A stretch of 64,000 nt of DNA from Dendrobium chrysotoxum (GCA_019925795.1 CM034311.1:43619374-43683373), one strand, 5' to 3'. Shown: positions 1-12,500, counted from the stretch's first letter. A program made the numbers and translations. The notes: generated by a model from the sequence alone, not told the origin.

Positions 1-27
1 CTGGAGATCAAAGAGTGATGTTCATAC

Positions 28-1229
28 CTCTGTTATGGACCAGCTAATAACCAGAGAGCTAACAAGAAAATGTGTCCTGGTCTACAAGAGGCACACTCAT
101 TAGCTAAAGCAATCTTAATAATATTGACAAAAGAACAACAATTTCTATGAAGAAATCAATACCTCTGGAAAACTCCACAAGATGCCCCAAGTAACATACA
201 ACCTTGAAGCAATCTGTGGTAGGGTGGCCGAAACTGGAGATCTCACTAGGCCTTTTCCAGTACACCAAATTTAGACAATAATTAAAAAAAGATTTTTTTA
301 ATATAAATAATATTCTGACTATTACTATTTTAAGTCTAGTTAATGTTTGACATAAAAAAATAAATAAATAATTAATATTCTGACTAGGAGTAAAGCAAAG
401 AAAAGAAAAGATTTAGAATGAGATAAAACAAAAGAAAGCAATGGATGTCAATTCTTGTGTCTATCATTGGGAGTTTATGGAATAAAAAAATTATTCATTT
501 TATTATTAATTAAAAGTTGAAGAAAAGAAAAAATATATATTAATTAATCTGACCTATATATGATTTTAGAATAATGTGCTTTAAAATTATGTTCCTTTAA
601 GAGAAAGAACAGTACGTGTACTAAAAATTACTTTTTTGTTCCCTCTAGTTACCGTTTGTTTTGAAAGAGAGATCAAATTCTCTATATAAAATAAACTATT
701 TCCTCAAAATTTCTTTCTTTTCTTCTCAATAAAACTACAAATCAACAGAAAATTATAAGTTTCTAACTAATTGTTCTCTTTTTTCTTCAATTTTCAACTC
801 TCAATCAGAGTGTAAGAAAATTCAATACAGCGCCATTAAAAGAAAAACCCACAAAACTCCGTCCTTACCTAGAAGACCATGCAATATCTGAAAAATAAAA
901 ATAAAAACCAAATCAGAATTACTGCAATGAAACCAAAAATTGAAACCTAAAAAAGGCATCTTGCCGACCTCCAAAACAGCGGCGGTCTGCGCGAGTAGAA
1001 GAGGCCTCTCAACGGCATAATACACCCGCTCGTGCCCGGATTCCTTGAGCGTCTTTAAGGCTAAGTAGAAAACCTGGAACCTGCAAGTCATCGAAGCGGA
1101 TCAAGACGGAAAGATAAAAAGAATATAGGATTTGGGAAGAAGAAAATGGAGAGGGCACCATCCGACAAAGACTGCCCAGTTGTAGGCGGACAGGTACAGA
1201 CGGCGGACGCCGGCGAGGAAGCTGCCCAT
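28..1229 (-). CDS. PAS2: Very-long-chain 3-hydroxyacyl-CoA dehydratase, PASTICCINO2-like (5' exons only; gene leaves window)
   Basis: This family dehydrates 3-hydroxyacyl-CoA in the third step of very-long-chain fatty acid elongation and is a multi-pass ER membrane protein. Five minus-strand exons join in frame: 1229-1159, 1080-969, 887-869, 251-163 and 81-28, all with GT..AG introns. The start ATG is at 1229. The product reads MGSFLAGVRRLYLSAYNW, then FQVFYLALKTLKESG, LLLAQTAAVLE, ILHGLLGLVRSPVSATLP, WGILWSFPE and HFLVSSLVISWSITE. This follows Arabidopsis PAS2 almost residue by residue, as I recall that protein. Hydrophobic stretches fit the first membrane helices. The catalytic Tyr and Glu lie further downstream, outside the window, so activity cannot be judged. 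Intron 3 (252-868) is AT-rich. The 200 bp upstream of the ATG are GC-rich; I recognise no core promoter there. Confidence 0.9.
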
Positions 1230-1473
1230 CGGAGATGGTAGAAGCCGGCGGAGCAGAGGCGGAGAAGAGCTTGATGCAGTTAGATGGGAAAGATCATGAA
1301 CTATCCGAGTTTTATAGGGTGGGAGTCATTGATAGGCTTAGCGCACATGGAAGATAGTAAAGAGGCTGATGACGGAGTAGATCACCATTCCCCAACTAAA
1401 AGGTTGCAGCTTTAATTGCATTGTGCTTCGCGAGAGCCAATTCCAAAATGACCCATAAATAATTTTACTTATT

Positions 1474-1862
1474 AAAGGGTGTCAAAACAGGTCAACCTAA
1501 AATTGATACCGCCTGAATTCACATAACCTAAAATCTACCCGTTTATAAAAAATTAAACCCAAATCCAACCCACAAACAGCCCAAATCCAAACTGATAATA
1601 AAAAAAATATTTTTATTAACATGTTAATCATAAATTTTAGATTAATTGATCAAAAATGAAAAAATTATATCGACAAACAAAAAAATTTAAGGAGAAAAAC
1701 TATTAAATAGATTTTTTTTTTATAAAAACAAGTTAATATATCAATTTGAATTCGACCCGTTTAATAAATAAGTCAGAATGAATGACGCAAATCTAACTCG
1801 TTTATTAAATGAGTAAATATGAACCTGAATTTTTTGGATCGTCAAATTTATTGACACCTCTG
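1474..1862. mobile_element. Short non-autonomous hAT-like element (GGGTGTCAA family)
   Basis: The left end reads GGGTGTCAAAACAGGTC and the right end TTGACACCTC, giving imperfect inverted termini. The inside has the 'gacccgttta..aacgggt' wording shared with elements at 2641 and 43794. Possible 8-bp duplications are poor (about 6 of 8), so the exact ends are uncertain. No coding capacity. Confidence 0.5.
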
Positions 1863-2814
1863 CCACTAATTATGTTTCCGGCTAAGTTCTTGACCATTTT
1901 CATTTACAACCTTAAAACTATCAATAATGTCAAAATAAATTACCATGCTACCTTAGCTATTAATTTTTGGGGTGATTATATATTATTCCCAAATCCTCTT
2001 CAAATTCAAAAGTATATAATTTTTCCCTATCTACTTCAACTAAAATGTTAGCCTAATGATTTAAAATTATTTCTCAAGCCTTAAATCATGCTTAAATGAA
2101 CATTATTCCATCAAAGCAATAAAATTTCTTCTCCCAAAAAGCTTCCACTTTTTTTTAATGAAGGGAGATCATTGATTCACAGTCTTCTCCAACTTTTTTT
2201 AGCAATTTGAGTGATGCCATAATAAGATGGGAAGCATTTTATTGTTAATTAGGGCCACAATAATAATTATCATGATGGATGTGTTTCTGAAAAGTATAAA
2301 CATCCAAATTAGTTTAATCATCTCATCATGAATGTATGAAAATTTTGTATGATCCCCAAACAATTTGGGTCAGACAAGAAGATTGAGTTAGCCAAAATCT
2401 TAATTATAAAACAAAAATATAAGGGGAAATGCTGCCTACATCAATAGTAATTTAATTTAAGATGAACATTAACAGATTTATTAGTCAATCTAAATAATGT
2501 ATATCACATGGAATGATAAAACTATGCATGCTTATCTTATTAGACTAGAGACAGTCAAATTGCTTTTTCTTATGTGTTCCTCTTCCATCAAGAAGATATA
2601 TACGCCTACATATTTCCAAGCAGCTTTTAAAAGGATAATCTAGGGGTGTCAAAATAGGTTTTTGGGTATGTTCAAGTCAAACCTAAAATTGACTTGCTCT
2701 TAACACGTCCGACCCTAATCTAACATGTTTGTCTAAACGAGTTAAAAATCTAGACTCAAACCTGACCCGACACCAACCCAACTCGACACAACTCGACCCG
2801 CTAACCTAGTTAAG

Positions 2815-3105
2815 TGGGACAGGCGAGTGCAAGTAGGCAAGCAGGTGCAAGCTAGTGGGCGAGGGAGCGAGTCTGAGCTAGGGGCTAAGGCGAGCTAGCG
2901 AGTGAAAGCTAGCGGACGAGCGAGTACAACCTAGCAGGGGAGCGAGGCAAGTGTGAGTGGGGCGAGTAAGTGTGAGCTAACAGGCAAGAGGACGAGGGCA
3001 AGGGCAAGGGTGAGGGCGAGCGCAGGCGAGCGCAGGCGAGTGAGGGCGAGCAAGGGCGGGCAAGCGTGAACAGCGAGCACGAGCGCGACTGACAAGATGT
3101 GGCTG
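2815..3105. repeat. Short-period GGCGAG-rich repeat
   Basis: A purine-biased low-complexity stretch made of variants of GGCGAG/GGCAAG, densest at 2985-3065 (gggcaagggtgagggcgagc and similar). The minus strand therefore shows open frames rich in Ser, Leu and Pro, which I treat as by-products. Confidence 0.7.
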
Positions 3106-3157
3106 AACAAGCAGACGAAGAATGGGTCAAACTGGTTGCATTCGGGTTTGCGGGTTA

Positions 3158-3876
3158 GATAACAGCCCAAACTCTTAACTATCGAGATATTATCTGCTTT
3201 GGCCTAAGGGCCTCACGGGTTTATCCTATTGGTGTAATTTTCTAGGAGGTCAGGATTTCTTCGAGATGAGCAAGCTTAACTGCAGAATTTGTTAAATAAA
3301 ATTTTAACTATTACACCAAAAGGCACCTCGATGTTTAAGAGTTCAATTTTTTTTACTTAAGGGGTTTCACAATCTCCCCTATTTAAGTAATTGACGTCCT
3401 CATCAGTATCCTTATCCCAGAATCATCCACCAGATAGATAGGACTCTAGAGGTGGCCCCTATAAGTGCAAGTGGTGACTCCCGTCATATACACTTTTTCC
3501 CATACAGAGTTTAAGAGGTGGCTCTCATGGCATATCACTTTGTCTTGTATGGAACTTAGTTTGCATCTTCTGGTTGGTGTAGTACTCTAATACTAATAAG
3601 ATAAAATCATGAGGCTCTTAGGCCAAAGTGGACAATATCTCGATAGTTAAGAATTTAGACTGTTACACTCTTAACTATCAAAATATTGCTAGATTTAACC
3701 TAAGGGCCACATGATTTTGTCATGTTGGTGTAACTTCCCAGGAGGTCACCAATCTCGGGATTTCTCTAAGATGAGCACGCTTAACTACATAGTTTCTTCA
3801 ATGAAATTTCAATCATTATACCAAAAGGCGCATTGACGTTTAAGTGTTTATTTTCTTTTACTTAAGGGGTTTCATA
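3158..3876 (-). mobile_element. Cassandra TRIM retrotransposon, carrying 5S rRNA-like sequence in its LTRs
   Basis: Two LTRs (3158-3371 and 3661-3876) flank a roughly 290-bp middle. The element is flanked by a perfect 5-bp duplication GGTTA (3153-3157 and 3877-3881). Read on the minus strand the second LTR contains AGTTAAGCGTGCT and GGTGACCTCCTGGGAAGT (within 3732-3792), the box A and box C wording of plant 5S rRNA. 5S-derived LTRs are the defining trait of Cassandra, and the 719-bp length fits. It has no coding sequence. A decayed initiator-Met primer site is visible on the minus strand near 3580-3595 (complement of actctaatacta). The last part of the middle (3601-3660) is an inverted copy of the LTR edge. 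Confidence 0.85.
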
Positions 3877-4663
3877 GGTTATCCCAAACCCAACTCAATA
3901 TTTCAATCGGGTTGAAAAAGTAAACTTAAACCCAACCTGTTTATTAAACGGGTCAACTCAAACCCCAAATTTTTGAGTTGGAGATCCGAGTCGGATTTTA
4001 AGATTGGGTCATATATTAACACCCCTAAGATAATCACACCCTTTTGCACTAATAAGAAATAATAACCAACCAAAATAATATGGTAGTTATCTTATAGTTT
4101 TAAATCAAATCACTAAACTGTCATTTTCTAAATTTTATGCACACAACTAAAAAGATGAAATAATTTCAAATATTAATTTTAAATACCAAATATTGGATTA
4201 AAATGAAAAAGTGGCAACTAAATTATATATTTACATAATAGAACCAAGTATCATGCACTATACATATTTCTAATACAAAATTATTATAATATAACATCAG
4301 TAGCAAAAACATACAATTAATAACTTCAATCCCTAAACCTTAAAACTCCTATTCTAAATATCATGTAATGTTGCTTCAAAACATGATGTAAATTGTGCTT
4401 TTAAATTTAAAGAGGAAAATGATGATGGTTTTGAAATTTTCTAAGAAATTACCCCTCTTAATATAAAGATATATTTAGATATCAATTTTCTAGAGTTAGA
4501 TGCAACTCACATTGTTCTGTTGGTTGGGAGCTTTGGCTACCAACCAAGAGGATTTAGGTTCAAGTATTGTGTTTGTGATGTGTGTATGAGTTTGTCTTAA
4601 TTGACCTAAATATTCAATTAAGATAGTCGATTAAGTCAGAACCTTAATATTTAATTACTTCAA

Positions 4664-5722
4664 AATATCAAATTTCATGTAAATAAGCATGTATTTATTT
4701 ATCCGTTGAAGATACCTCATAATTTTTTGATTGATTTCCATTGTTGCAATTCACGATTATTTTAATATCTATGGGACACTTCTACTGCAAGTACAAAATT
4801 AGGCCATGTTCAAATATGTGCATACATTATGCTTCTGATTCCTGAAGCATAAGGAATGTTCATCATTTGTTTCCTATATTGCAACGATACACCTATTTCT
4901 GAAGGCGTGTTGTATCGGATACGTGTTGGATGTAGATACACGTCCAATACTGCACCGTTACTTGTCGGATATGGCAAAGCCTTATCCAATTAAAATAATA
5001 TTTAATTTTGAAATGACACGCGTATCGGATACCCATGTCCCGTTGAAAAATGAAAAAATGACGCGTATTTTGTATTTACTTTCGCTGCTGCGAGCGAGGT
5101 TCTCTCATTTCCGAATCCGCGAGACAAGGAGTCACGGCTTCTTCATTTTTTTTGTTTTTATTTATTTATTTATTTATTTTTGGATTTATATTCAATAGAA
5201 GTTCAAAGACAAACCACTGAAGAAGCTAATCCTATCATTCATTCTATTGAGTAGTTGAAACTTCATGTGCTAAACAATTTATGTTTATATTTTTGTTGTT
5301 GTACTAGACATTTAATGCTTACTTTATTTTGATATTATAAGCTACAATGCTACAAATGATGTTGCATTCATTTTTTTTTTTCATTTCAAATATTATGCTT
5401 TGATTGCTTTCTTAATTTTTATGTATGATTTATAAATTGTAATGTCGTGTCTACGTCGTACCCGTATCCTGTATTTTTAAGAATTGATGTGTCCCATATA
5501 TGTATCGTGTTGTATCTATGTCACCGTATCTGTATCGGTGCAACATAGTTTATTTCTTTTCCTATTTATTTTTTGGGCATTAGTTTAAATTGAATTTTTC
5601 ACTTGTGATAATTGGTGTCATGTTTGGTGAATATATAATTTATTATCTTAAATCTGTCAAGAATTTTATTGATACAAAATTCTTGAGATAATCATAATGT
5701 CCCCTAGGATTTATCTCTTTTA
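4664..5722. repeat. Direct repeat copy A, split by a transposon
   Basis: 4664-4873 plus 5549-5722 align in order with 6098-6451 (shared landmarks: aatatcaaatttcatgtaaa, gatacctcataattttt, gaagcataagcaatgttcat, ataatgtcccctaggattta). The two halves are separated only by the MULE-like insertion at 4874-5548. Confidence 0.75.
4874..5548. mobile_element. MULE-like non-autonomous element in direct repeat copy A
   Basis: The ends form inverted termini: CTATATTGCAACGATACA on the left against CTATGTTGCACCGATACA on the complement of the right (16 of 18 identical). Flanks TTTGTTTC(C) and TTTATTTC(T) look like an 8-9-bp target duplication. The uninterrupted copy B at 6270-6290 shows the same site once, i.e. 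an empty site. Inside are a (TTTA)n tract at about 5155-5176 and no transposase. The 8-9-bp duplication fits Mutator-like elements (9 bp) or hAT (8 bp). Confidence 0.7.
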
Positions 5723-5892
5723 ATCTTTGTGCTAATAATATAAGTGAATTCACTCATATCCTTCAAATCAAAATTTTGTGAGAGAAATCACGATGCATCA
5801 TAGAGCAAACCTAAATCAATTGAAACAAGAAAAACATTATCCACTAATAAGATTACAAGGAATTATGAAAAATTTAGAAGACAGAACTAAAA

Positions 5893-6183
5893 ATGATAGA
5901 AGACTATAGTGGATATTTGCCCATCGACCCTAAAGCCATTGAGGGGAGACCTATCGATGAAGTGGTTCAAGAGATCATTGATATTTTAAAGAAGAAAAAG
6001 GAGAAAAAAATAGAAACCTTTGATCCTGAACAAGATGATCTATTGGATGATCCTGAAGTGGGGGATATTCCCGTTGGTAGCATCTTCATGGTGGAGAATA
6101 TCAAATTTCATGTAAATAAGCATGTGGTCATTTGTCCCTTAAAGATACCTCATAATTTTTTATTGCCAATCATTATTTTTTGA
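5893..6183 (+). CDS. Unrecognised 96-codon ORF overlapping direct repeat copy B
   Basis: An ATG-initiated frame whose product starts MIEDYSGYLPIDPKAIEG and has a Lys-rich patch followed by an acidic stretch (residues about 35-60). The last 30 residues are encoded by the repeat shared with copy A, where no such frame exists. I recognise no domain, and there are no obvious exons around it. The hydrophilic first 65 codons have a more gene-like composition than the surroundings, so it may be a fragment of a gene or retroelement gag. Confidence 0.25.
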   Translation: MIEDYSGYLPIDPKAIEGRPIDEVVQEIIDILKKKKEKKIETFDPEQDDLLDDPEVGDIPVGSIFMVENIKFHVNKHVVICPLKIPHNFLLPIIIF

Positions 6184-6451
6184 TATCCATCGAACCCTTC
6201 TACTGCATGTACAATATCAGATCTTGTACAAATATGTGCATAAATTATTCTTCTGATTCTTGAAGCATAAGCAATGTTCATCGTTTATTTCTTTTCCTAT
6301 TTATTTTTTAGGCATTGGTTTAAATTGAATGTCACTTGTGACAATCAATGTCATGCTTGGTGAATAATTTATTATCTTAAATCTGTTAAGAATTTTATGG
6401 ATGCAAAATTCTTGAGATAATCATAATGTCCCCTAGGATTTATCTCTTTTA
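6098..6451. repeat. Direct repeat copy B (uninterrupted)
   Basis: Second copy of the repeat at 4664-5722, without the transposon. It gives the empty-site reference for the insertion at 4874-5548. Confidence 0.75.
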
Positions 6452-8200
6452 GTGATAATGTAGTAGCCTTAGGAATGATTTAAAGGTAGTGTTAAGTTTT
6501 CTTGTAAAGGAGATTGACTAAGTAGTAGAAACAAGGGTTTGGCTCAACTTAGGATTTAGGATTTGATGTTTCAAAATTTGGAAATTCCATGCCTTGGAAA
6601 CTTGGAATAGGAAGAGGGGTATGTCTACTTTAATTCTAGAGCATTTCATAAAGTTTCAAGGGGTTCAAATCAGCCAAATAAGCTCTAGAGCAAAACTATG
6701 TTTGGTTAAGGGTAGTTTTGGCCAAGAGGTTTTATAGATCCTGCAGTCACCCAAGCCACCCTGACCTAAGGCCTGAGACAGGGTCCTAGCGTTATGCAAC
6801 TGGCCTACAATAGCCAAGGCTTCTTGCTTATTTAGTTGTCTTATTACTTTATTGTCAAGTTCTCTTATTAAGCTAGTTCATTAACTACACATATACATTA
6901 GGTTGAGTTAGCTCATTAATCATTTTAAAGGTGAGTTATCTACTTAGTTATTTCAAAAGATGTCAATTAAATTATCACTTGGTTAATTTTTATAGGAGAG
7001 TAGGTTAGTTATTTTTCAGAAAGCTCAGCTGACTCTTCACTCATAACTCATAGATCGATGAGTTTATAACTTAGAGATATTCTAATTTTTTTTAATAATT
7101 GCACATGCTTAAGTGCCCTAATATATAACTATTACTCATACAGATGTAGTTGAGTAATACATTTAGACAAAAGATGAAAATAGTAAAACTAAGAGACAGT
7201 TAAGTAATGAGATGGGTAAGAAGAAAACATTCATTTATAAGAAAATTTTACATGTACAATCTGCTTAGGACAAAAAAAAAAGAGATAAAAAAACAAAAAT
7301 TACAAAAGATGGGTGAATGTGACTCAAACACATGTTCCACTCACACCATCACTCTCTTTGCTCTCCAATGACTCCATGGAAAAGACCTTTGAGTCCTTAA
7401 ACTATGGGTTGAGCTTGCTTATTAAGACGAGTTTCCTCAGATAATACTCATTCCTTTCCTTGTACCTTTGGCCAAGGATGTCATTGATTATTTTGAACTA
7501 ATGAAGGTAGCACATCCTTCCTTGGTCACCTTTAACTTAGTAGTCACCTTGGCAAGTTCAACTTCAACCAACTCCTTTACCTTCAGCACTGCCTATGTAT
7601 GCATCAACTCCTCCATATCTATCCTTAGCAACTCCTCTATCTTGGTGAGCATACCCTTTAGCTCTTTAACTTTGTCCTTCGTGGAAAGCTTGAGGGCCCG
7701 CTCAACCTCCATGCATCATTGGATGAAGTCATATGACATCTACAGACTTGCTTCCCTTATTATTGATCACTGATAGTTATGAACTAGTACAAATTGTATT
7801 CCTCAAACTGTTCATATTGAGCTTAAGTTAAGTCAGCTGGCTAAAATATGTTAATCTCACGGGTCAATCAGATTTGATCAACTAAATCAATCGCTACATG
7901 TGGGCTCATCCTATATTTGGAAAGATCTAATGCATATCTTATGTAAGTAATGATATATTATTAGCATATCTCATCTTTGTGGAAAGATTCCATAAGATGA
8001 TATTATGTTATTCATGTATTTACCTTTTAATGCAATTCTTTTTATATAGCATTGTATCTATTCTCACCTATAAAATAAGGGATCGTAGGGCAAGTCTAAG
8101 AAAACTAGCTACTTTCGAACAATAAAATCACATAGCTTTTCACTTATTCACTCTCCCCTCTCTCTTAGTCTCTCCCTTTTTCTAGCAAGTAGGATTTAAA
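6452..8200. other. Intergenic sequence without a recognised gene
   Basis: Mostly AT-rich unique-looking sequence. The complement of about 7470-7660 reads as a heptad-like Lys/Glu/Leu stretch with an internal stop, perhaps decayed retroelement gag, but too weak to call. A pyrimidine-rich run (8140-8185, ctctcccctctctcttagtc) precedes the tandem duplication at 8205. Confidence 0.5.
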
Positions 8201-8204
8201 TGTT

Positions 8205-8490
8205 TGCTTTTCATCTATCTAAACTATTTTAGCAACATAAAATATTAAATTATAGATGAATTTGTGCACCCATGATCACATTGTCTCCTAACTTGATAAC
8301 ATAAACATCATTGCTCTTAACGTTTAGCAAACAATACGGCAGAAATTTAGGATTTAAATGTACTAATTTTTATCTATCCAAACTACTTACGCAACATAAA
8401 GTATTGAATTATAGATGAATTTGTGCACCCATGTGCACATAGTCTCATGATAACATAAATATCGTTGCTCTTGACGTCTAGCAAACATTA
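8205..8490. repeat. Tandem duplication, two diverged units of about 145 bp
   Basis: 8205-8345 and 8350-8490 share wording such as ggatttaaatgt, aattatagatgaatttgtgc and gttgctcttgacgt/gttgctcttaacgt ... agcaaaca. The units differ by scattered substitutions and small gaps, so the duplication is not recent. Confidence 0.7.
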
Positions 8491-8499
8491 TGTTAAATT

Positions 8500-9369
8500 A
8501 TGTTAATTCAACTAATTATATTAAATTTTAATGACTAATTATACATCTAATTATTTAATTAAGCTGGTTTAAATTATTTATTTATACTACTAATTATTTA
8601 ATTAATCTAATTAATTATTAATACTTTAAATTAGATAAATTAAGCTAAATTAAATTTATTTCTAATTTGGATGATAGGGAATCGAGGATTTGAGTTTTAA
8701 ATTTAATTTATATTTTAAGTATAAGATACCTATTAATTTCAATTTTAATTATCATCAATAAATTATAATTATAAAAATAATATAATTTAAAAATAATTTA
8801 ATTATGAAATTACTTATTAATTTGATTTTTTAATTATTTATGAATTAATTATTAATTATTAATTATAATTATTATTAATCACTAATTATTATAAATAATA
8901 TAATTAGAATTTAAATTAATTATCAATTAATCCGAATAATTATATTTTGATTAACTTTTATTAAATTACTTAATTAAATTAATTAATTCCTATGATATAA
9001 TTCTGTGCCAATGCCTGCGGCCGTAGGCCTGGGTTTTGCTTTTCCTCTTCTGTAGCTGTTCGACTTCGCGAAAGCTAAAGTTTTGAACAGGTCGCTAAAA
9101 GACTTCCTTCCCTCCTTCGGCGACGTTCCTTCCTGTCGGATCGGAAGTCACGACAGCTCGCCGTTCTTCGGTCGGTCTGAAGGGAACCATTTTCTTCCTT
9201 TCGCGCGTTTCTTCGGCCAAATCCCGTAAATTCGCCGAACTCCCGGATTCAGTAAATACGGAGGTGGTAACGGCGGATTTTTTCCGCCTGAGATTTATGC
9301 CGAGTCGAAATCCTGTTTGGTAGGAGTTATGCTAAATCCTGCATAAATCCTGTTTCCAAACAGCCCCTA
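8500..9369. repeat. AT-rich/GC-rich module, copy 1, ending just upstream of GGB
   Basis: An AT-rich half (8500-9005, mainly TTAATTA wording) is followed by a GC-rich half (9010-9369). The same order recurs at about 23600-24464. Shared landmarks are GGATCGGAAGT, TTCTTCGGC.AAA..CCGTAAAT, GGTAACGG.GGATTT, GAGATTTA and a terminal TCCTGTNTCNAAACAGCCCCT. The AAACAGCCCC end resembles termini of plant TIR elements. The module stops about 150 bp before the GGB ATG. Confidence 0.6.
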
Positions 9370-9520
9370 AAGCTTAAATCCAGTTCAAATCCTACTGCTA
9401 CCAAAGAAACAGCCGGGGCCTTGGCTTATTGTGGCAAGGGGAAGAGGAGGCAACACCGGCAATCAATTCCCGTGGACGCCACCAAATCCCTCTTTTCACC
9501 ATACAGATCTTGCCTCTCCC

Positions 9521-12500
9521 ATGGATCCTACCACTTTCGATAGGGAGAGACACGTGGCCTTCCTGGAAATGATGCTGGAGTGCCTGCCGGAAGATTATGA
9601 GTCACAGGAGATCAATCGCCTTACAATCGCCTACTTCGTCATCTCTAGCCTTGCCCTTCTTGATGCCCTAGATAGGGTACTCCTTTTCTCTTATTTTCCT
9701 GCTTCTGTTTATACTTTGTTATTACTAGTTCCAAGATTCAGCCTTTAGGACTGTTCAATACCCTTCGCTTCATTTTCCCTTGAACATGCTGCAATTTTAT
9801 GTAGTTTATCCGGAGCTATATTCAGTGGCGGATCCAGATCATTTTTTTAGTGTGGGCAAACTTAATATATAAAAAAATAAATATAATGAAAAGCTTTTGT
9901 TTGAGGAGATCTAAAACCGAATATATTGAGTGTAATTTTAGTAGTAATAGATCTAGTGGAGGTTTGTGACTTTGAGCGATCAAGTCATTAATAAGTGTAC
10001 TCGTTTTAGATATTTTGGGTCTATTGTTCAGAGTGATGGTGAAATAGATGAGGATATTATTAGTAGAATTCAAGTTAGATGGTTAAAGTGGAGGAATGCT
10101 TCGGGTTTGTTGTGTGATAGAAAGTACCACTCAAACTTAAAGGAAAATTTTATAAGATGGTGGTGAGACCTGCAATGCTTTATAGCGAAGAATATTGGCC
10201 ATTAAAAGAGAACCATAATATTAAGTTAAGTGTTGCTAAGATGAGGATGCTCAGGTGGATGATTGGATTAAGACAGGATACGAAACAAGCATATCCCTGA
10301 AAAGGTTGGAGTAGCTCCAGTGATAGATAAGATTAGAGAGAGTTTTCTTGATGCTTTGGTCATGTAAAACGGAGGCCTTACGATGACCCTTTTAGGAGAG
10401 TAGATGCATTAGATTTGGCCTATGTTAAGAAAGGTAGAGGTAGAACTAAGAAGATTTGGTTAGAAAATATTTAAAATGACCTATCTTTATTAGATTGGAA
10501 TAAGAATTTGGCTCTTAATAGGATACAATGGAGAAAAAGGATTCATGTACCCGACCCCACGTAGTGGGATAAAGGCTTGATGTTGTTGATGTTGTTGTTG
10601 GTGAAATAAAAGAATAAAAAAATCGGAACAAACATTAACTAGCATAAATTCAGCGTGATAACTGATTATTTTACAATTAACAATTATTTTACAATTAATA
10701 ATGCTTATGAAACTGCAATTTTTAATGTGAACATACGTAAATAGTTGTTCTTTTGCTCTGGTTTTCTTACTGTAATATTTAGCAGTTCTGTTGAGGGTCA
10801 TTATTGATGTTGCAGAATATGGCCTGCGTGCTATCATAGCTATGAGCTATCAGTGTTCAGACTGTTTCTTGCTTGTTGAGGATGATTTGATTGAGAAATA
10901 ATTGGTCTTTTATAATCAGTGGTTGCCATAACTGATGTTTAAGTTGTTTTATTTTTGTAGGTTAACAAGGATCAGTTGGTCAGTTGGGTTTTGTCATTTC
11001 AGTTACATCCTAGAAATGACGCTGATCTGAAAAACGGTATGTCTTTGTGTAACTTCCAAAGGAATTGATGTTATCATTTTATTCTAATTTATCATATATC
11101 TAGAATATTTTTTAAGCAGTCAGCTTACTTCAGGACAATTCTATGGATTTGGTGGTTCCGCACCTGCAAGTACTTTCATTGGTGATGAACCGGTGCGTTG
11201 GTTCTTGGAAGTTATTGAATGGAGCATTGTTTTTACGCTTAACTTTATTGACAATCTTTAACACAAATAGGCGTCTGGTAACAATTGCAGCCACCTAGCC
11301 AGCACATATTGTGCTCTTGCCATCTTGAAAGTCGTTGGTTACAGTTTCGCTAATTCTAACTTTGAACTGATATTGGTCTCAATGAGAGAGCTTCAACTGC
11401 CTGATGGAAGGTTACTTGCTGCTTCATCCACTCTTTACAATTTTATCAAGTTTCTCTTTCATAACTTATAAAAAAGGTTGACGTCTTGACATGCCATTTA
11501 TATGATCAAATTTAGTGGCAAAACAAAATGTTGAAGACTTCATATTGTGCCTTTGTTCCTTTAAGATTGTGATGTATACCTTAAGAATATCTCATGCATT
11601 TTAAATTCTATTTTTTTTTATAATTCTTATTTATTGTGCATATGCATTGCATGTATTCTTTCATCCATGTTTCCAGCAGACATTTGAGCACATCATTTTT
11701 CACCCTGAGACTTGAGCACAGGCGTGGTTCCTACACAAGTATCCGGAAAAAATAACAAAAACTTATACATGTGGGTCCAGTATTATTGAGAGATTATTAT
11801 TGTTTTATCTCTGCCATTGCTCCCTCCCATACAGCTGAAAACTAAATGTGAGAACCCATGAAATATATTGAGCATGCATTGATGCAAGTTAGATGTGTAT
11901 GCTGAATATTTTCTAATCCTTCACTATGAAGAAATTGATTTTTTTGGCATTTGACAGCTTTATGCCCACTCATACAGGGGCAGAAGCAGATCTTCGATTC
12001 ATATATTGTGCTGGTTAGAACGCATTTCTTTGTTCTTTTTTTTTTTTCATAAACTTGGTCCTTAAATCATTATGGTTTGGATGATGCTACCAGTTGCGAT
12101 CTGTTTTATGCTTAACAATTGGACTGGAATGGACAAACTGAAGGCAAGGGAATATATCCTTAAGTGCCAGGTCGTTCCTTAACAAAATGGGATTTGACCA
12201 CCTAGAATCACCCTGTTTCGTACATCACGATTTTACTGATTCTTTCAACTAATGCTTGCAGTCATACGATGGAGGCTTTGGTTTAGTGCCTGGTGCAGAG
12301 TCCCATGGTAAGTCAATTTTCTGCATAGTTGTTGGCTCTCACATTTTTTAAAGCTGTAAAATATTTCTTCATATTTTACAGCGTTATATGCATTTTAGCT
12401 CATTATTTACCATCGTTTTAGTGACACAGGTGGTGCAACGTACTGTGCAGTGGCAGCTCTCCATCTGATGGGTTATATGGAAACCGGCATCATATCTAAA

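Larger units (their letters stand above)
2641..4027. mobile_element. Non-autonomous hAT-like element with a nested Cassandra TRIM
   Basis: The termini are TAGGGGTGTCAA on the left and its complement ...ACACCCCTA on the right. The flanks are GGATAATC (2633-2640) and AGATAATC (4028-4035), a 7/8 match to an 8-bp target duplication, which is the hAT hallmark. Subterminal sequence is rich in GACCCGAC/GGGTCAACC motifs. It encodes no transposase. Its interior holds a GGCGAG-rich repeat (2815-3105) and a complete Cassandra element (3158-3876); without the latter it is about 660 bp. Confidence 0.75.

Noticed and set aside
7468..7773. 101-codon plus-strand frame, and coiled-coil-like translation of its complement
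   Set aside because: The complement has an internal stop and no recognisable domain; could be old gag, not supportable.
9431..9520. Upstream extension of GGB from a GTG at 9431
   Set aside because: Plant translation starts at ATG; the ATG at 9521 aligns with the family and leaves a normal leader.
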